Part shown: positions 1 to 12,049 of the stretch, piece by piece | Position numbering within the stretch: the first letter of the stretch is position 1 | Layout: every line of letters begins with the position of its first letter | Origin: Diaporthe sp. PMI_573 | Lineage: Eukaryota; Ascomycota; Sordariomycetes; Diaporthales; Diaporthaceae | NCBI GenBank assembly: GCA_021399435.1 | Contig: JAJTUP010000007.1 | Coordinates: 1,426,001 to 1,490,000, forward strand | Direction of reading: 5' to 3' | Length of the DNA stretch: 64,000 nucleotides | Made by a program: the position numbers and the translations under genes | The notes under the pieces: generated by a model | Database searches by the model: none | What the model was told of the DNA's origin: nothing | The model's input: the letters and a program-made list of their open reading frames with translations, nothing else

Positions 1-246
1 TGTCGAGCTCGCAGGCCCCGAGCCGTCCTAGAACGCACGTACGTGCCGTGTCCCCCTCTTCAGAGTATCCAAATGACGATGAATGGGCTCGGCGAATGCT
101 GTGCAAGGACACATTGCGGTCTAGGCAGATCAAAAGGGGCATCGATCCGCATGTAGCCACGGTATTTATGCTGGCCCATTGCCCCCTCTGATCCGGGACT
201 AAGAACAAATCGCATCGATAACCAAAGACTTGAATTGCCCGCGACC

Positions 247-2051
247 ATGATGTCTCCATTAGACCTCGAAATGCCGTCCGCAGTTTGGCTGTTCTTGTAC
301 TTTGCCCTTGGTGTAAGTTGTCCGATATTAGCCCTTTTGAGAAATCAGAAAAAGAACAACGCTGCTCACATTCCTAAGCTTGAAATCTACGTCGGCACAA
401 TCACCATATACAACCTCTTCTTCCATCCCCTACGACATTTTCCAGGCCCAAAATCATGGGCAGCTACCCCACTTCCTTCGTCCCTCAACATTCTGCGAGG
501 CCATCCCCACATCGAGATACTTGAGCTGCATAAACGTTATGGTGACGTCGTCCGCCTCAGCCCCAACGAACTATCATTTTCGCACTCAGACGCATGGAGA
601 GAGATATACGGACACCTCAAGCGCGGCGACGCGGAGAATGCAAAAGATCCCAGGCTTGAAGGAATCGACGACCACAGTATGATCACAGCCACCCGCGAAC
701 GACATGGACAGATGCGGCGCCTCCTCTCATCTGCATTCTCGGCTCGGGCCATGGCGGAACAGCAGCCGCTAATTGACAAGTACATCAACCTCTTCATCAC
801 ACGACTTCGAGAGCATGGCCAGGGCGGCAAGGCGCCACTAAATATGACCAAGTGGTTCGAATGGACGACTTTCGACATCATCGGGGACTTGTCGTTTGGT
901 GAGCCCTTCGGATGCTTACAGAATGCCACATCTCATCCTTGGGTAGAGAGTTTCTTCGATTCACTGGGGGTAGTGCCAATCGTGCAGACTCTCTGCAGTC
1001 TCCCACTTTACTCCCTTCTCATGCCTCTCTACGTAATGCTGTTCATGCCAAAGAATATAGCAGCCGAGCGCCGCACCAGTCAGCAGTTTACAGAGGAGAT
1101 GCTGAAGAAGAGAAAAAGCCTTGGGACGGACCGACCAGACTTCTTGGATGCAATGCTCAAAGGTGAAGGCGAACTGGTAAGTATCTGTTCCATCACCGTT
1201 GTGGCCTGTCCTTCTAACTGAGCGTCGTCGCAGAAATTGACGGAACTTGAGTTAAGAGACAATGCAACGGTGCTAACTACAGCTGGCTCTGAGACGACCG
1301 CAACCACGCTCACTGCGGCAACATACTTTCTCGGCACCCACCCTGATGTCCTCACCAAGCTGGAGGCCGAGGTCCGCTCTGCTTTTAAGAGTGACCAAGA
1401 GATCAATATCAACAGTGTTCAAAGCCTTCCATATATGCTTGCCGTCCTCAAAGAAGCCATGAGAGTCCATCCTCCCGTACCCATCTCCCTATCTCGAGTG
1501 ACACCACCTGGTGGATCCCATATAGCCGGCACGCATGTCGCCGGAGGTGTAAGTCGAAGCACCCCAACAGATCTTTAACTTATTTTCAATCCCTTTTCCG
1601 ACGACTGAACCCGCTGCAGACTATCGCGGGCGTGTGGCAGTATTCCGTTTATCACAATCCGACCAAGTTCCGTTTTCCTGATTCCTTCATTCCGGAGCGC
1701 TGGCTGGACAACTCCAAAGACTTCGAGAACGACGACAAGAATCTAGTCCAGAACTTTTCGTACGGGCCCCGTAACTGCATCGGAATGAAGTGAGTAATTC
1801 TAGGGATTCAAACAAATGGCACTGGCTTCTTAAGATATTTCCTTCTTCCGAGCCTGCTGACGTTATGTTCTTCGTGTAGTCTCGCGTACGCCGAGATGAG
1901 ACTAATCCTCGCTCGAATCATCTTCAATTTCGACATCAGCCTGGCTCCTGAGAGCCGAAACTGGACTGTAGGTCAGAAGGTCTTCTTCTTCTGGAAGAAG
2001 CCGCCTTTGTGGACCTACTACAAACCTAGGAAGGAGGGGGCGCCCTCTTGA
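247..2051 (+). CDS. Cytochrome P450 monooxygenase
   Basis: Heme-thiolate monooxygenase of the fungal microsomal type, expected in the ER membrane with a P450 reductase partner. Exons read 247-1176, 1234-1548, 1620-1789 and 1880-2051 give 528 aa, the normal length. An N-terminal membrane anchor lies at about residues 11-32, followed by the HPLRHFPGP hinge. The I-helix oxygen-binding motif AGSETT is at 327-332, ExxR is E384-R387, and the heme loop FSYGPRNCIG places the Cys ligand at C468. The last intron splits the Asn codon just after this loop. The start is the ATG at 247 (a second ATG follows at once); upstream in-frame codons lack an ATG. The sequence style resembles the CYP65-type (trichothecene C-15 hydroxylase-like) group, but the substrate cannot be read from sequence. 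All key residues are present, so it appears intact. It shares its strand with the CVNH gene 270 bp downstream. Confidence 0.93.
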
Positions 2052-2226
2052 GGTCCCGGTTTGGTGATTTTGATGGCAAGGTGCAACACAGATTCAACTG
2101 AAATCGGCGAATATGTCTTGTGGAAAGCATTGATCACTTACAAAGAATGAAGAGTGACTGGCCCAACAGGAACTGGACGGAGAGTGACTGGCCACTGACT
2201 GTGTGCAAGGCAGGCTGGAGGACAGC

Positions 2227-2233
2227 ATAAATA
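2227..2233 (+). promoter_or_regulatory. Possible TATA element of the CVNH gene
   Basis: An ATAAATA stretch lies about 85 bp before the ATG at 2319. Position and composition fit a TATA-like element; nothing else supports it. Confidence 0.3.
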
Positions 2234-2318
2234 TCCGCAATGTAGACTGAGCAATCTCCGACGGAGAGAATGAATTTAACCACTCGGAGACACTCGTGAT
2301 TATCAACACTTTCCAAGT

Positions 2319-2804
2319 ATGTGGACTTCTACCATCACCACCATAGTCGCTTTCGGCTTCGCTGGCATTAGCGCTGCTGCTGGTGGCTTCATGAAATCCT
2401 GCTCGTCGATCAATTTCATTGGTCTCGATGGCTTCTACCGCCACCCCTTCTACATCGAGGCTTCTTGCATTTGGTCGGGCTTTGACTACATACCCCGAAC
2501 CCAGCTGGACCTGAACACCTGCTTTGGCTGGTCTTACCGTGACTGCAGCTTCGGCCTTCCTTCCGTCGGCAACTTTACCGACTCATGTTCCAAGTGTGAA
2601 GCTCATATGGACCCGCGCTCTAATGGCACCATTGACTGCCAATGCTTATGCCATGTAAAGGACCCTTCCAAAGTCCGGGTGACTCTGAGTAAGTGCATAA
2701 ACCTCTTGGTCCAGTTCTCCCAAGATAGAAGAAGCATGTCTTTACTAACGGAGACCCTGTCAGACGATCACATCGCCAATTACCACGGATTTCTTACCTG
2801 CTAG
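2319..2804 (+). CDS. Secreted cyanovirin-N homology (CVNH) protein
   Basis: Small secreted protein of 136 aa with exons 2319-2688 and 2764-2804. The 75-nt intron is a multiple of three and has no stop, so the unspliced frame also stays open. A signal peptide covers about residues 1-21 (ends ISAAAG). The mature part has the CVNH pattern: SCSSINF near the start, LDLNTCFG in the middle, and after splicing a C-terminus of DHIANYHGFLTC, the conserved Asn-x-x-Gly-x-Leu-x-Cys end of the fold. It has more Cys than a minimal CVNH (a C..C.C.C cluster at about 94-109), so extra disulfides are likely. CVNH proteins bind mannose-type glycans in characterised members; the ligand here is unknown. A relic of a second copy lies at 4345, suggesting local duplication. 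Confidence 0.8.
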   Translation: MWTSTITTIVAFGFAGISAAAGGFMKSCSSINFIGLDGFYRHPFYIEASCIWSGFDYIPRTQLDLNTCFGWSYRDCSFGLPSVGNFTDSCSKCEAHMDPRSNGTIDCQCLCHVKDPSKVRVTLSKCINLLVQFSQDRRSMSLLTETLSDDHIANYHGFLTC

Positions 2805-3559
2805 GATACTGGCCAAAGGAATCTCGACGGTCGAGAATGGGGGTTTTTGTGCGCAGTCGGTTGGTGTGGTCGGCGGGGTGGTTTTGGAGGAGCATTGCTG
2901 CATTTGATGGACGCTTACGGGTGCTTGATATCTCTGGATAACCTCTGTCAACGCAACAAGACCCATTCAGTGTCGATTTCGCAGTTGAATCTCGGGACCG
3001 ACAGCAGACTATGAATCACAACTGTCGCCACGAAGTTCTTTTTGTCTGCTCCAGTGACGAAAATGATTGCCGCTGTCCTCTTGTGCGTTTGCGAGCGACA
3101 TCTGTAATTGCAGGTGTTGATGCTGTCTGCCTCTCAATCAAACCTTGGAATAATCGACAGGATGGCATACGGCTCAAGATTGATCTTCACCGATGAGTAA
3201 ATCGATGTAACCCGATGGTACAAGAGTAGGAATTCAAGACAATGATGGCCGCTTTCACCCACCACGGGTCTGAGCCTCGCTTTCTTGGTTCTGGGGAAAT
3301 GGGATTTACGCATGTATCCTTTGGGTATAGGCTGCCTAGAATGTTGCCCTTACTAGTACTTGACGCTTGGAAACCCTCAGTGCGACTCCATGGAGCATTC
3401 TATCCGAGTTGTGCTGTAATAATAGCATGGCCTGCGATATAATTGCGCTTTCTCTGCCTCGCACAAACAATGTTGAGCTCTTATGTTGAGCATTCGTCGT
3501 TGTACTTGTTGATGGAATGCCAGAAGCCAACCCTACCAGGGGAAGGGGGGGTATTCGAA
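2805..3559. other. Intergenic, nothing recognised
   Basis: Short open frames only (up to 66 codons), none with a signal peptide, splice structure or recognisable motif. Confidence 0.5.
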
Positions 3560-4060
3560 TGTATAGTGCAAGCGTTTTAAAATAATAGTAATAGTATGTC
3601 AAAATACAACCACAGTCCTGACATACAGTTATTTTGTATAAATTGTATAACACAATTAGTAGTAATATATATCAATACTAATATACTGTAATATGCTGTC
3701 AATGCCTGATATAGGTACAAAAAAAGCGGGTTTGACTTCTATCCTTACTATTTTTTTATTTTTTTTTCACTTATCCCTAACCTAACTACTTATTGGCTAT
3801 TCTTTAGCTTAACTATTTCTATAAAAGGAGGCTATAGAATTATAGAATTATAGAAATCTTCTTTTTCTATTGACTTATAAAATCTAAAACTAGCAGATTT
3901 AGGTTTTTGACATAAGTAATTTTGACATTATATGACATGGTACTAGAATTAACATCTATCCCTACTGATATAATATCACCCCCCTAATATATTTTAGCTG
4001 TGACAGGATGTTAATAGCCTTTTGTTAGCATTTTGCTGTAGTTGCTAAATTTTGATATTA
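3560..4060. repeat. AT-rich scar, RIP-like
   Basis: About 500 bp of strongly AT- and TpA-rich sequence (runs of ATATA and TTTTTTATTTTT) between two normal-GC stretches. It has no coding potential. The composition fits an old transposon fragment mutated by RIP; no termini could be identified. Confidence 0.5.
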
Positions 4061-4344
4061 TTACCTTGGGTGATTGGATTGTGTGACCTACTCAAAGAAC
4101 CCCCTCCCCCCTGGTAGGACCTGCTGTGAAAGGTATTGCTGTAGGGCACGAGTATCCGTGCGTGGAGGCCTTTCCATGCCTCCGTGGATACCAATGCGCG
4201 GAAACTGAGAGAGCCATGCCATGAAGCAATCCTGCTCCATTCCGATCCCCGCCTGTGTTTCAAAGTTCCCCTGTTGAATTTTCAGCAAAACACAATGATT
4301 TTACTTCCCAACCAACACTTACGCGGACGCAATAATCTTCCACG

Positions 4345-4615
4345 ATGAAGGCCTCCATCATCACCACCGTCGCCAGTTTCGGATTCTCTTACATGAGCAC
4401 CATCGCTTTCCATGGATCACTGGACTCTTGATCATGGGCAACGAAAATGGAATGCTCAGATGCGAAGATAAAATTTGCAAGGGCTCGGTTATGAAGATAT
4501 TGATGGGTGGCAATAGAGGATCTGGTACTGTTCACATTTTTGTGGTAGCCTACATAGGTCCTCGCGACCTGGTCTATCATTTTGGCACAGCGGTTTTCCA
4601 GTAGTGGGCATCGCT
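4345..4615 (+). pseudogene. Decayed CVNH paralogue (signal peptide plus C-terminal motif)
   Basis: From ATG 4345 the frame reads MKASIITTVASFGFS, close to the start of the intact CVNH gene at 2319 (MWTSTITTIVAFGFA). It stops at a TGA after 28 codons. In the next frame follows LIMGNENGMLRC, which fits the C-terminal CVNH pattern (Gly-Asn-x-Asn-Gly-x-Leu-x-Cys). That frame runs open to about 4603. The middle of the domain is missing. I read this as a duplicated gene that lost its core and went out of frame. The signal-peptide resemblance is clear by eye; the C-terminal match is short and could be chance. Confidence 0.45.
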
Positions 4616-4995
4616 GGTTGGCGTTTACAGTCGCTTAGCACCTTCGAATGTCTCTGAATTCAACCTAGCTAAAGGCTGATTCAGTGCCAGGGATGCATTT
4701 ACCGGGGGTCTCAAGTCTAGGTTGGAAGAGGTAGGAGATGTCATGGGTTCAAGTACGGTCTCGCTAGTTCGAAATGAAAGGCACTATCCGATTCAGAGTC
4801 CGAGAGGGTAAATGCCGCCTGAAATGCGAACACATGTCTAAGGATAACTTCTGAAATGCATATGAGTTCTTAACAGCATCTGAACGGCGCTGGCTTGGCA
4901 TAAACAGGACATCGACCATTCCAGATGGTCTTGTCATCCCGAGGTCTATGAAATGATTGTAAAGCCCGGTGCCAGCAGTCAGGTAAAGTGACTCC
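4616..4995. other. Intergenic, nothing recognised
   Basis: Spacer between the CVNH relic and the 3' end of the reverse-strand repeat/membrane protein. No open frame or motif of note. Confidence 0.5.
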
Positions 4996-7900
4996 TTATT
5001 TCATGAGCGTCTCAGGCCGTCCATCCATCTTGACAGGAGGCTCCTGCCCAACATGCTGGATCTTCTCCTTGAGCGTCTTATTGCCCCAGTTCTCTTCATC
5101 CCTCCTATCCTTAGCCTCCTTCTTGGCCTGCCGGATGTCAAATATAGCGAGCATTATATTCAGGAAGGAGATGCCACTCCCCGTGATGTAAAGCGCCGTG
5201 AGGCCCACCGCGGTGGCGAAGGCTGCCTCGAAGGGGACCACGCGCGTGATGCACAGGGTGACGGAGCCCAAGTCGGCGAAGCCGCTGATCACGGTGGGCA
5301 TGGTGAGGCCTAGGAGGGCCTGGCTCATCAATGTGCGGATTGTGCGACGGTCGGAGAAGGTGAAGGGGGCGGGCAGGACGGAGGCCTGGGTGTCTGGGGA
5401 GGGCGCCTTGGTCGATATCCAGAGCTTATTGAATATTTGGAATACTGTGGCGCCAAAGGTAAAAAGGGCGGTTATCAGGCCGAGGATCTGTTCGAACAGA
5501 TTGGTTAGCCTTGTGAAATCATAGCAAGTACGGATTTATCCTTCTGCAGGGATACTCACGCCATGTGTCGTCCGCATATTGCCAGAGTTGCCAGCTGTCA
5601 GGACGCCGAAGATGAGGATTATCAATGTGGCAGGGCCCATGACCCAGAACCATCCGAAATTGGCCCACGTTGAGGCTTTGGGAAGTATATGGCCTAGCTT
5701 GAGACGGAGAAGGAGGGCTCGAGTACCCTCAAGGCTGAGGATCAGTGGAAGTACGGCCAGGAATACGGACAACGCAACGATTACTGTTTGAAGGACACGG
5801 ATGTCAGTATGAATTTTTCAAGACTGGTAATATTCAGTGGGAGGGCAAGGGGACAGTAAAACTCACTGTGTATGGCCAAGAAGGCCGCGAAGCGAATCGC
5901 CGTGTTCCCATTAATACTGATTCCATCCGCAGCAGAGAGGAGGTTGCCCTGAAGGTTATCGATCACCTTCTGGCCATCAATAGTGTATTGATTCCCATCG
6001 CTTGTAAACTTGATGAGGCCCTTCGGTACGACCTGCTGGATGGTAGTGACATTCACTCCAGTCGAGGCTCCACTCGTCGAGATTGTCCCACTGTCCAGGA
6101 GACCGAGACCCACGAGCACCAGGCCACCCACTCCCTCACAGGAGAGAGCAGAGATGACTCGCTGTGTTATCGAGGAGATGGTGTCCGCATTGAAGACAAC
6201 GGACAAATTGAAGCTGTTACCGTTGCTAACAGCCGTCACACCAGACTCCTGACGAGGGAGAATCGCACTCGAAAGAACCTCGCGGGCACTTCGCCTAGCC
6301 ACAGCAGTCCCATTGCCCGGGGCAGCAGCAGCAGCGCCAGAGCCGGTATTATTCCCAACAAGCCCCTCGACGAGCGATGTAACGTTCAGCTGCGACAAGA
6401 GCTGGACGCCAACGAGGGTGCCTTGCCCACCAAGACCCGTCCCGAGGCCCATGGCCGCGCCGCCGACAGAGTCATTGAACGCGAGCGTGCTGGGCGGGAT
6501 GGCGCCCTGCTGAGGCATGGTGGCGGTGCCGTTGATGAGCGCCTGCAGCCCGCCCATGCTGTTGACGGCGTCGCCTGCACCCTGCACCAGGCCCATCGCT
6601 ACCCCCTGAGCAGCACGGCCTATGTCGATGTTGCCTGCAGCCCCGGCCAGCGGGGAGTTGCCGGAGGTCAGCTGGGTGAGGTTGACGTTCTCGGTGACGC
6701 TCTTTGTCAGGCCGAATGCAAAGTTGCCCGCTACTGAGGGGGCATCGTTGCCATTAGGATCGGGCATGTTGATGATGGCCGAGTTTAACTTGAGGCCCGC
6801 CGCCGCACCGCTACCGAGGCCGGAACCGAAGCTCTGGGCAGTCATACCGAGGTTGGGGATGATCTGGTTGATGTTGATATTCTGCAGAGCCCCTCCGCTC
6901 GTCAAACTTGTGGTGTTGAGATTGCTCGTCAGGCTATTCGTCAACCCGAAGCCGAAGGCTCCCAGCGCGTCGGAAGCAGTGTTTCCGGTGGGAGGAGCGA
7001 GGTTCGCCTGGGTGAGCTTGAGGCCTGAAGAGGCACCGTTGCCGATGCCCTGGGCCAGGGACATGGCGATCTGCGACGTGGGGACGCCGCCAGTGAATTG
7101 TGAGATGTCAATGTTGCTGGCCGAAAGCTTCGATGTGTCCACGTTGGATGCCAGCGACTTGGTCAGGCCGAATCCAAAGGTGTTTGCGATGTCAGCCGTG
7201 GTGTTGCCCTTGGGTGGTTCCATGGCCATTGCTTGTGGCGATAGCTTCAGCCCCGATGACAAGCCGTTCCCTATACCGTTCGCAGCACCGAGCGCCAGTC
7301 CGTTAAGATCGAGGCTGCCTCCTGCGCTCGCTGCGAGACTCGAGACGTTGACAGAGCCGAGGAGTGACGCGGTGGCACCCATCGCCGCGTTTTGTATCGC
7401 CGGGTTGAGGCCCGTCGCGTTCATGCCGTTGTCGGCAGCGACCTTGGCCGCGACCTGCATCGTCATGGGAGCCGGGGCGACATTGAGACCTTGGGCAGCC
7501 CCGGCGCCGAGGCCGATGCCTAGGAACATGCTAGCTCCGCCAGCGTCCTGGAGCAGAGAGTCCCCAATACCGGATAGGGCTGACGAGATGCCACCAGTAA
7601 GGCCAGAAAGAAGGCCCCCTCCCGCGGCACCTGATTCCGTTGCCCCAGGGGCTGCAGGAGTTGTGCCGCCGCCTAAGAGGCCACCTAATCCTCCTAGCAG
7701 ATCTTGACGACGTGTCTTTGTGGCGGATGTGCTACCGGACAGGCTGTTCCGGTACCTTTCGAGGCTGAGGCTTGCTTGTTGTAGTTCAGGGACATCTTCG
7801 AATCTCTTTGCGAGCATCTTGGATAGGTCGGCTACCAGGTCGACGGCATCTTCGACATGTCGTCTTAGTATTTGGTCCTGTGCTGCGGCTCTGGCCGTTT

Positions 7901-8057
7901 CTGGCGAGACGATGCCCGAGAACAGTTCTGCTACCTCCGCCTGCCGTGCTGATATCTTCGTGTCCACCTGCGAGCCACTCACCCCTAATGCCACGACAAG
8001 GCTGGAGAGCAACATCATGGCTGTTCTCAGCCTCCTTGATACTGTTTGGCCTGCCAT
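4996..8057 (-). CDS. Secretory-route protein with Gly/Asn-rich repeats and C-terminal membrane segments
   Basis: Reverse-strand exons 8057-5867, 5783-5560 and 5487-4996 give 968 aa. The start has a signal peptide or anchor (residues 13-28, LLSSLVVALGVSGS). Residues about 150-590 hold five degenerate repeats of roughly 70-80 aa; the best unit has GNGxSSGLKL, a GNTxxD turn, FGFGLTxSL and a NxTxxL segment, and many N-x-S/T sites. The last third carries about five hydrophobic segments (for example FWVMGPATLIILIFGVLTA), then a charged tail rich in Lys/Glu. The layout suggests a secreted, glycosylated repeat region tethered to a polytopic membrane domain. I do not recognise the family. Both introns have GTGAG donors and CAG acceptors and fall inside the membrane part. 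Confidence 0.75.
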
Positions 8058-8112
8058 GACGTCGGTCGAAAGGATGACTAGACAGCTTAAAGTCTGCCAC
8101 CCAAAATGAAAA

Positions 8113-8751
8113 TTAAGAATATAAAATAATCGCCAGCGACAATTGAATGTATTGAAGAGCCAGGTTTAGGGACTTGAAGGCTCCACAAGTTGATCCATCT
8201 GGCGGGACAAGCCGTGATCTAATAAACAAACCCAGCCCATTATCCATCAATACTGGAGTGTTCCCTTGATCGACCCCGGGTGACAGACAGGTGGGTCCTG
8301 TCACCCGGTAAAACGCAAGTACATCGTCGCCATCCGTCGGTGGTACAGAACTCGGTGGCAGGCGCCCAGGGTATCGAAAGAAATTGCCCAATCCGGAATC
8401 GACTTCGTACCCGTCATTTTCCATGTCCAGACAGGCTGAGTCGCTCAGGAGGCGCAAGACCTTGGGTTGGGCGGACACCTCCATGTTTTGGGCCAACCCT
8501 GAATCGAGCCTGGGGTCGCATGGATTGATGACTCCAGCGCTGGGGTCCGTCCCAACCACTGAGATCCGCGCTGCATGGAAGCAGTCGAGATCATCTCGGA
8601 CTAACAGCACGGGCTTACGGGCCAGGGGGGTCTGCATATCGCTGCATGGACATCCGGACCGTATTCGTTCATCTTGTCTGCGCTCAGAGAGAAACTTGGG
8701 AAAGCATAACGATGGGCGCAGCCTGGCCCATGCCACACCCAATGGGCCCAA
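8113..8751 (-). CDS. Hypothetical ORF, doubtful
   Basis: A 212-codon uninterrupted reverse-strand frame just upstream of the repeat/membrane protein gene. It contains stretches that look protein-like (for example DGDDVLAFYRVTGPTCL) but has no signal peptide, domain or clear splice structure. Another reverse frame (to 8897) overlaps it, and a GTAAGC donor lies at 8618, so a different gene model is possible. It may equally be the promoter region of the 8057 gene. Confidence 0.2.
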   Translation of the reverse strand: MGPLGVAWARLRPSLCFPKFLSERRQDERIRSGCPCSDMQTPLARKPVLLVRDDLDCFHAARISVVGTDPSAGVINPCDPRLDSGLAQNMEVSAQPKVLRLLSDSACLDMENDGYEVDSGLGNFFRYPGRLPPSSVPPTDGDDVLAFYRVTGPTCLSPGVDQGNTPVLMDNGLGLFIRSRLVPPDGSTCGAFKSLNLALQYIQLSLAIILYS

Positions 8752-11700
8752 GAAACAAACCCCGGGGGCAATCCGGTCCCAGGTTCTTGATCTGCGAGAT
8801 TTGTTGCTTCTGGAATCGGCCAGCTAGCGAATGGGGTGGCTTGACGGAGGCTGAGTGTCGTCGTCTGAAACGCTAGAGTTAGACTCCGGGCTGTCAAAGA
8901 TCGGGCGGCTGCGAATCGCGCTAGGAGCCCCTTACAGGGGGAACCTCGGAATGTGACCAGAGCACTTGGCCTGATTCAGAAGATTCTTGAGGAGTGACGC
9001 CACACGATGTCTTCGACTAGGCTTCGGACGACGGGTTTCCAAGGTTAGTGACCTATTCTCTAACATGACATACGCCGGGCAGGGCGAGGCAAGGCACACT
9101 CAATTTTCCTATCCTAATTCTGGCCTCACTGGCTGACTGACTTGATTCAGCCTTCTGAAATCGACGTAGTGTCGGATAAGGCACTTGTGGTTCTGTGCTT
9201 GTGTTCTAGCCTAAATTATTCCTTCCTCTACAGTTCTCGCGAAGGCCACGCCCAGAGAGCTCTGATTGCGACGATCACTTAACAATCCATTCTAAGTAAC
9301 AGGGGTCATATTGCGGGGGTCGGGAGAAATAAAGACATGGCATAACGAAGCTAAGCTCCTGTCAGTCCATCAGGGTCGGAGGAACCTCGCTCAGTGGCCG
9401 GGGCTCCATGCAGCCTGCTGCAAGCCCGCGTCAGATAAGAGGGACTCCAGACATCGGTTTGCCAGGAGAAATAGCGTTGAAACAATCTGGACGGGCAACT
9501 CCACCCAGGTGGCACACGAGTGGACACTTTGGCCAAATAGGGTAATTTCTGTACATCTCGGAGATAGAGGCACTCGATGGGCCGCAACAGAACCGCTGTC
9601 TCGTCGGGCAGCCTGTGGCTTCTGGTTCCAGGCTTCAGGGTTTTCGGGCCGGTGGTCGTGGACGCAGTGAGTTACACTTGTAGGCTGTGCGCAATCGATC
9701 AGATGTGAAGCCAATGGAATGACTCATGATAACTTACACTTGTATCGTATGTCATGGCAATCAGTGTGGGCTTTGACACATCCCACAACTGTGCGCATGT
9801 TTTGGCGGAGACACAGACCATTCGCTAGACTCCGCCTCTAGGAAGCAGCCGCCTGTCAACCGAAGAGCTCAAATCATGCGAGCTCTGGGCGCCCCCAGAT
9901 AGAGGACCCCATTGTATAGGAACCACTCCCATACGCTGGAGCAGACAATCACAGATATGCATCATGGCGTCACTATCCTCAAGCCACGTCATACGTGGCT
10001 CCTTCACCAGCCTGTGGTACAGACACGCTCTGATGAAGTAGTTCATCGGCAATCATTTATGTTGCGACAATAGCTATATCCACTAGAGATTCGAATGAGT
10101 GAGTTTCACTCCGAACATTGGGTACCCAGCCCGGACTGCCGCGACTGTGAGAGTTGAAACATGCCGGGAAACAGTATCATAATGTCCAATAGAGGAATAA
10201 TGTAGACACGGTCCTCCCTTCGAATATCAAGCCCCACACCATGACCACAGAATCTTGGTGGATTGAGTATTCGGGATGAAGCTTCCGGGATCGAAGGTTT
10301 CTGCTCCAATCTTGTTGATCGATGTTTCCTCGCTAATAGCTGGAGGAATCCTGTTTTCGTGAACGAGTTCTGAAGCTTCGAGCAAGGTGTTCTTGGTTAG
10401 CCCACGCAGAATAGAGTTCTCAAGGAATGTGGGCTAGTTAGCATAATGAATACACGATCATCGCATTCATAATATAAGTTTTACTGTGGATGATATTGGC
10501 TCTGTACTGTGTACGTCTTGACGAGGCCCTACCTGACTGGGTACAATCACCACGGTCCACCATCCTTCCCGGTAGCGTATCGAGCCTCCCCGGAAGGTTG
10601 AGTACTCGACTTGTCAACCATGTCTGAACAAGTCCTTGGTCATATATGTCTTAGTGCTCAGTAGGGAAAGCTTGGCTGAATTTAGTTCCACAAACTATGG
10701 CTATATGCCAAGGTGCCGCACGGTTGAGTTGTTCTTATACTTGCTGATGGTGGCCTGGCTTGGACAAAGCTTTCTCATGCATTCCTAATTCTCATCGTCT
10801 TGGCTTGAAAGGCTCAATCGCCGCAGCCAGTCCCCTTCCACAGCCAGGAAGGGTAGACCCAAGGCTCCGTCCAATGAGTCATGCCCGATGGGACTTGGAC
10901 GATGCTGTCGAAGTCGCGCATCGCGACAGCAACAACACCACACCGGTGACAGCCATACATTCCAGGTGAAACGAGGCACTCTCCATACTCGCGCTGGTGA
11001 GCCTGGCAGGAGCCTCGTGGGAGCACAGAAGGATCCAGCTTGCCGCCGGAGACTATAATTCCGGTGCGGTATAGCGATCTGCATCGAAGGGCCATGCAAC
11101 ACGGCCCGGGCAAAGCGAATACGACCTACCCGGCCCTCCGACCTCATCCGCCACACCACGCTGCTCGACAGATGTTTCAACGCAGCGGTCTCTGCAACCG
11201 TTGAGAACTTGCCCGTTGTTGAAACTCGGAGTGGGTAAACGTCACCCTACCCGGCCGCAGCAAGGCCTCACACCTTACGGTCTTCAGATGACCCTTTACT
11301 TCATTAGATCGACCCTAGATCGGAAGCAACGTCGGAATCCATCAGCTACCATATCTTATCCATTATGCCAAGATTAAACGCTATATTGCCTCCCACCCCT
11401 TCGCTCTTCAAATGCTATTGGCCACCATACAAGCGAGTCTGCCTCGCCACGTCAACCACCTTGGCTAAATTTTGATCAGCCCATAGTCCTGGTGTCAAGC
11501 AAGGGCGTTGCTTAAAACCTGGAATATATGCAACCAATCATGGTTGTCAGCATGATACCAGCCCAACAACCCCCTTCAGTGGGCAAGGACACTTCGAAGA
11601 GTATCGGTCCAATTGGGACATCAAACGTGGCGATACTACGTCTATGCTAGCCCGTTAGAAGTGATGTCTAGATGTTATCATAGCATTGCAAAAATAATGT

Positions 11701-12016
11701 CCGAAGCGAGGCATGCAGAATTCAATAGGGTGTGTGTCTTGGATTGTTTGACTTGTGTGACATATGAGAGGGGATCTTGGCGTATGGTGCGCAGGGCAGT
11801 ACCAGTGACACCAACGAAGACTGAAATATACCCACGAGAATCCGAGGAATATTAGAGAGCAAGAATACAGAAGGAATCAAGAAGCAATGGACAGCTGGAA
11901 AATTTATGTAAAACTATTGCTTGTCTTCTCCATACTCGTCCCTCCCGTTATCCTGACCATTGACGGAAAGCTCGCTGGGGCAAACTCCACGACCTGGGAA
12001 CTCTGAAATTAATAAG
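8752..12016. other. Gene-poor interval
   Basis: About 3.3 kb without a convincing gene. Open frames are all under 135 codons, overlap one another on both strands and carry no motifs. The only hint of former coding sequence is the possible P450 relic listed separately at 9830-10440. Confidence 0.5.
9830..10440 (-). pseudogene. Possible decayed P450 fragment
   Basis: On the reverse strand one frame (10309-10106) contains a run ending RILNPPRF followed by REDRVYIIP, similar in order to the ExxR/PP and Y-x-IP region of P450s. About 400 nt further 3' a LLPRGG string occurs where a heme-loop PFGGG would sit. The frames between are interrupted and the Cys ligand is not clear. The resemblance is weak; it may be chance. 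Confidence 0.2.
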
Positions 12017-12049
12017 GTGGTTTCGTTTTTAATCCGTGTACGTACGCTT
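12017..12049. repeat. Left copy of a perfect 33-bp inverted repeat
   Basis: Begins GTGGTTTCGTTTTTAATCC and ends TACGCTT. The exact reverse complement occurs at 14443-14475, 2.4 kb away, so the pair brackets the membrane-protein gene. A short string (GAAATTAATAAGG) just outside this copy recurs at 12103-12115. Confidence 0.85.

Noticed and set aside
5745..6737. 330-codon forward frame opposite the repeat/membrane gene.
   Set aside because: Mirror frame of GC-rich coding sequence; the reverse strand has signal peptide, repeats and consistent introns.
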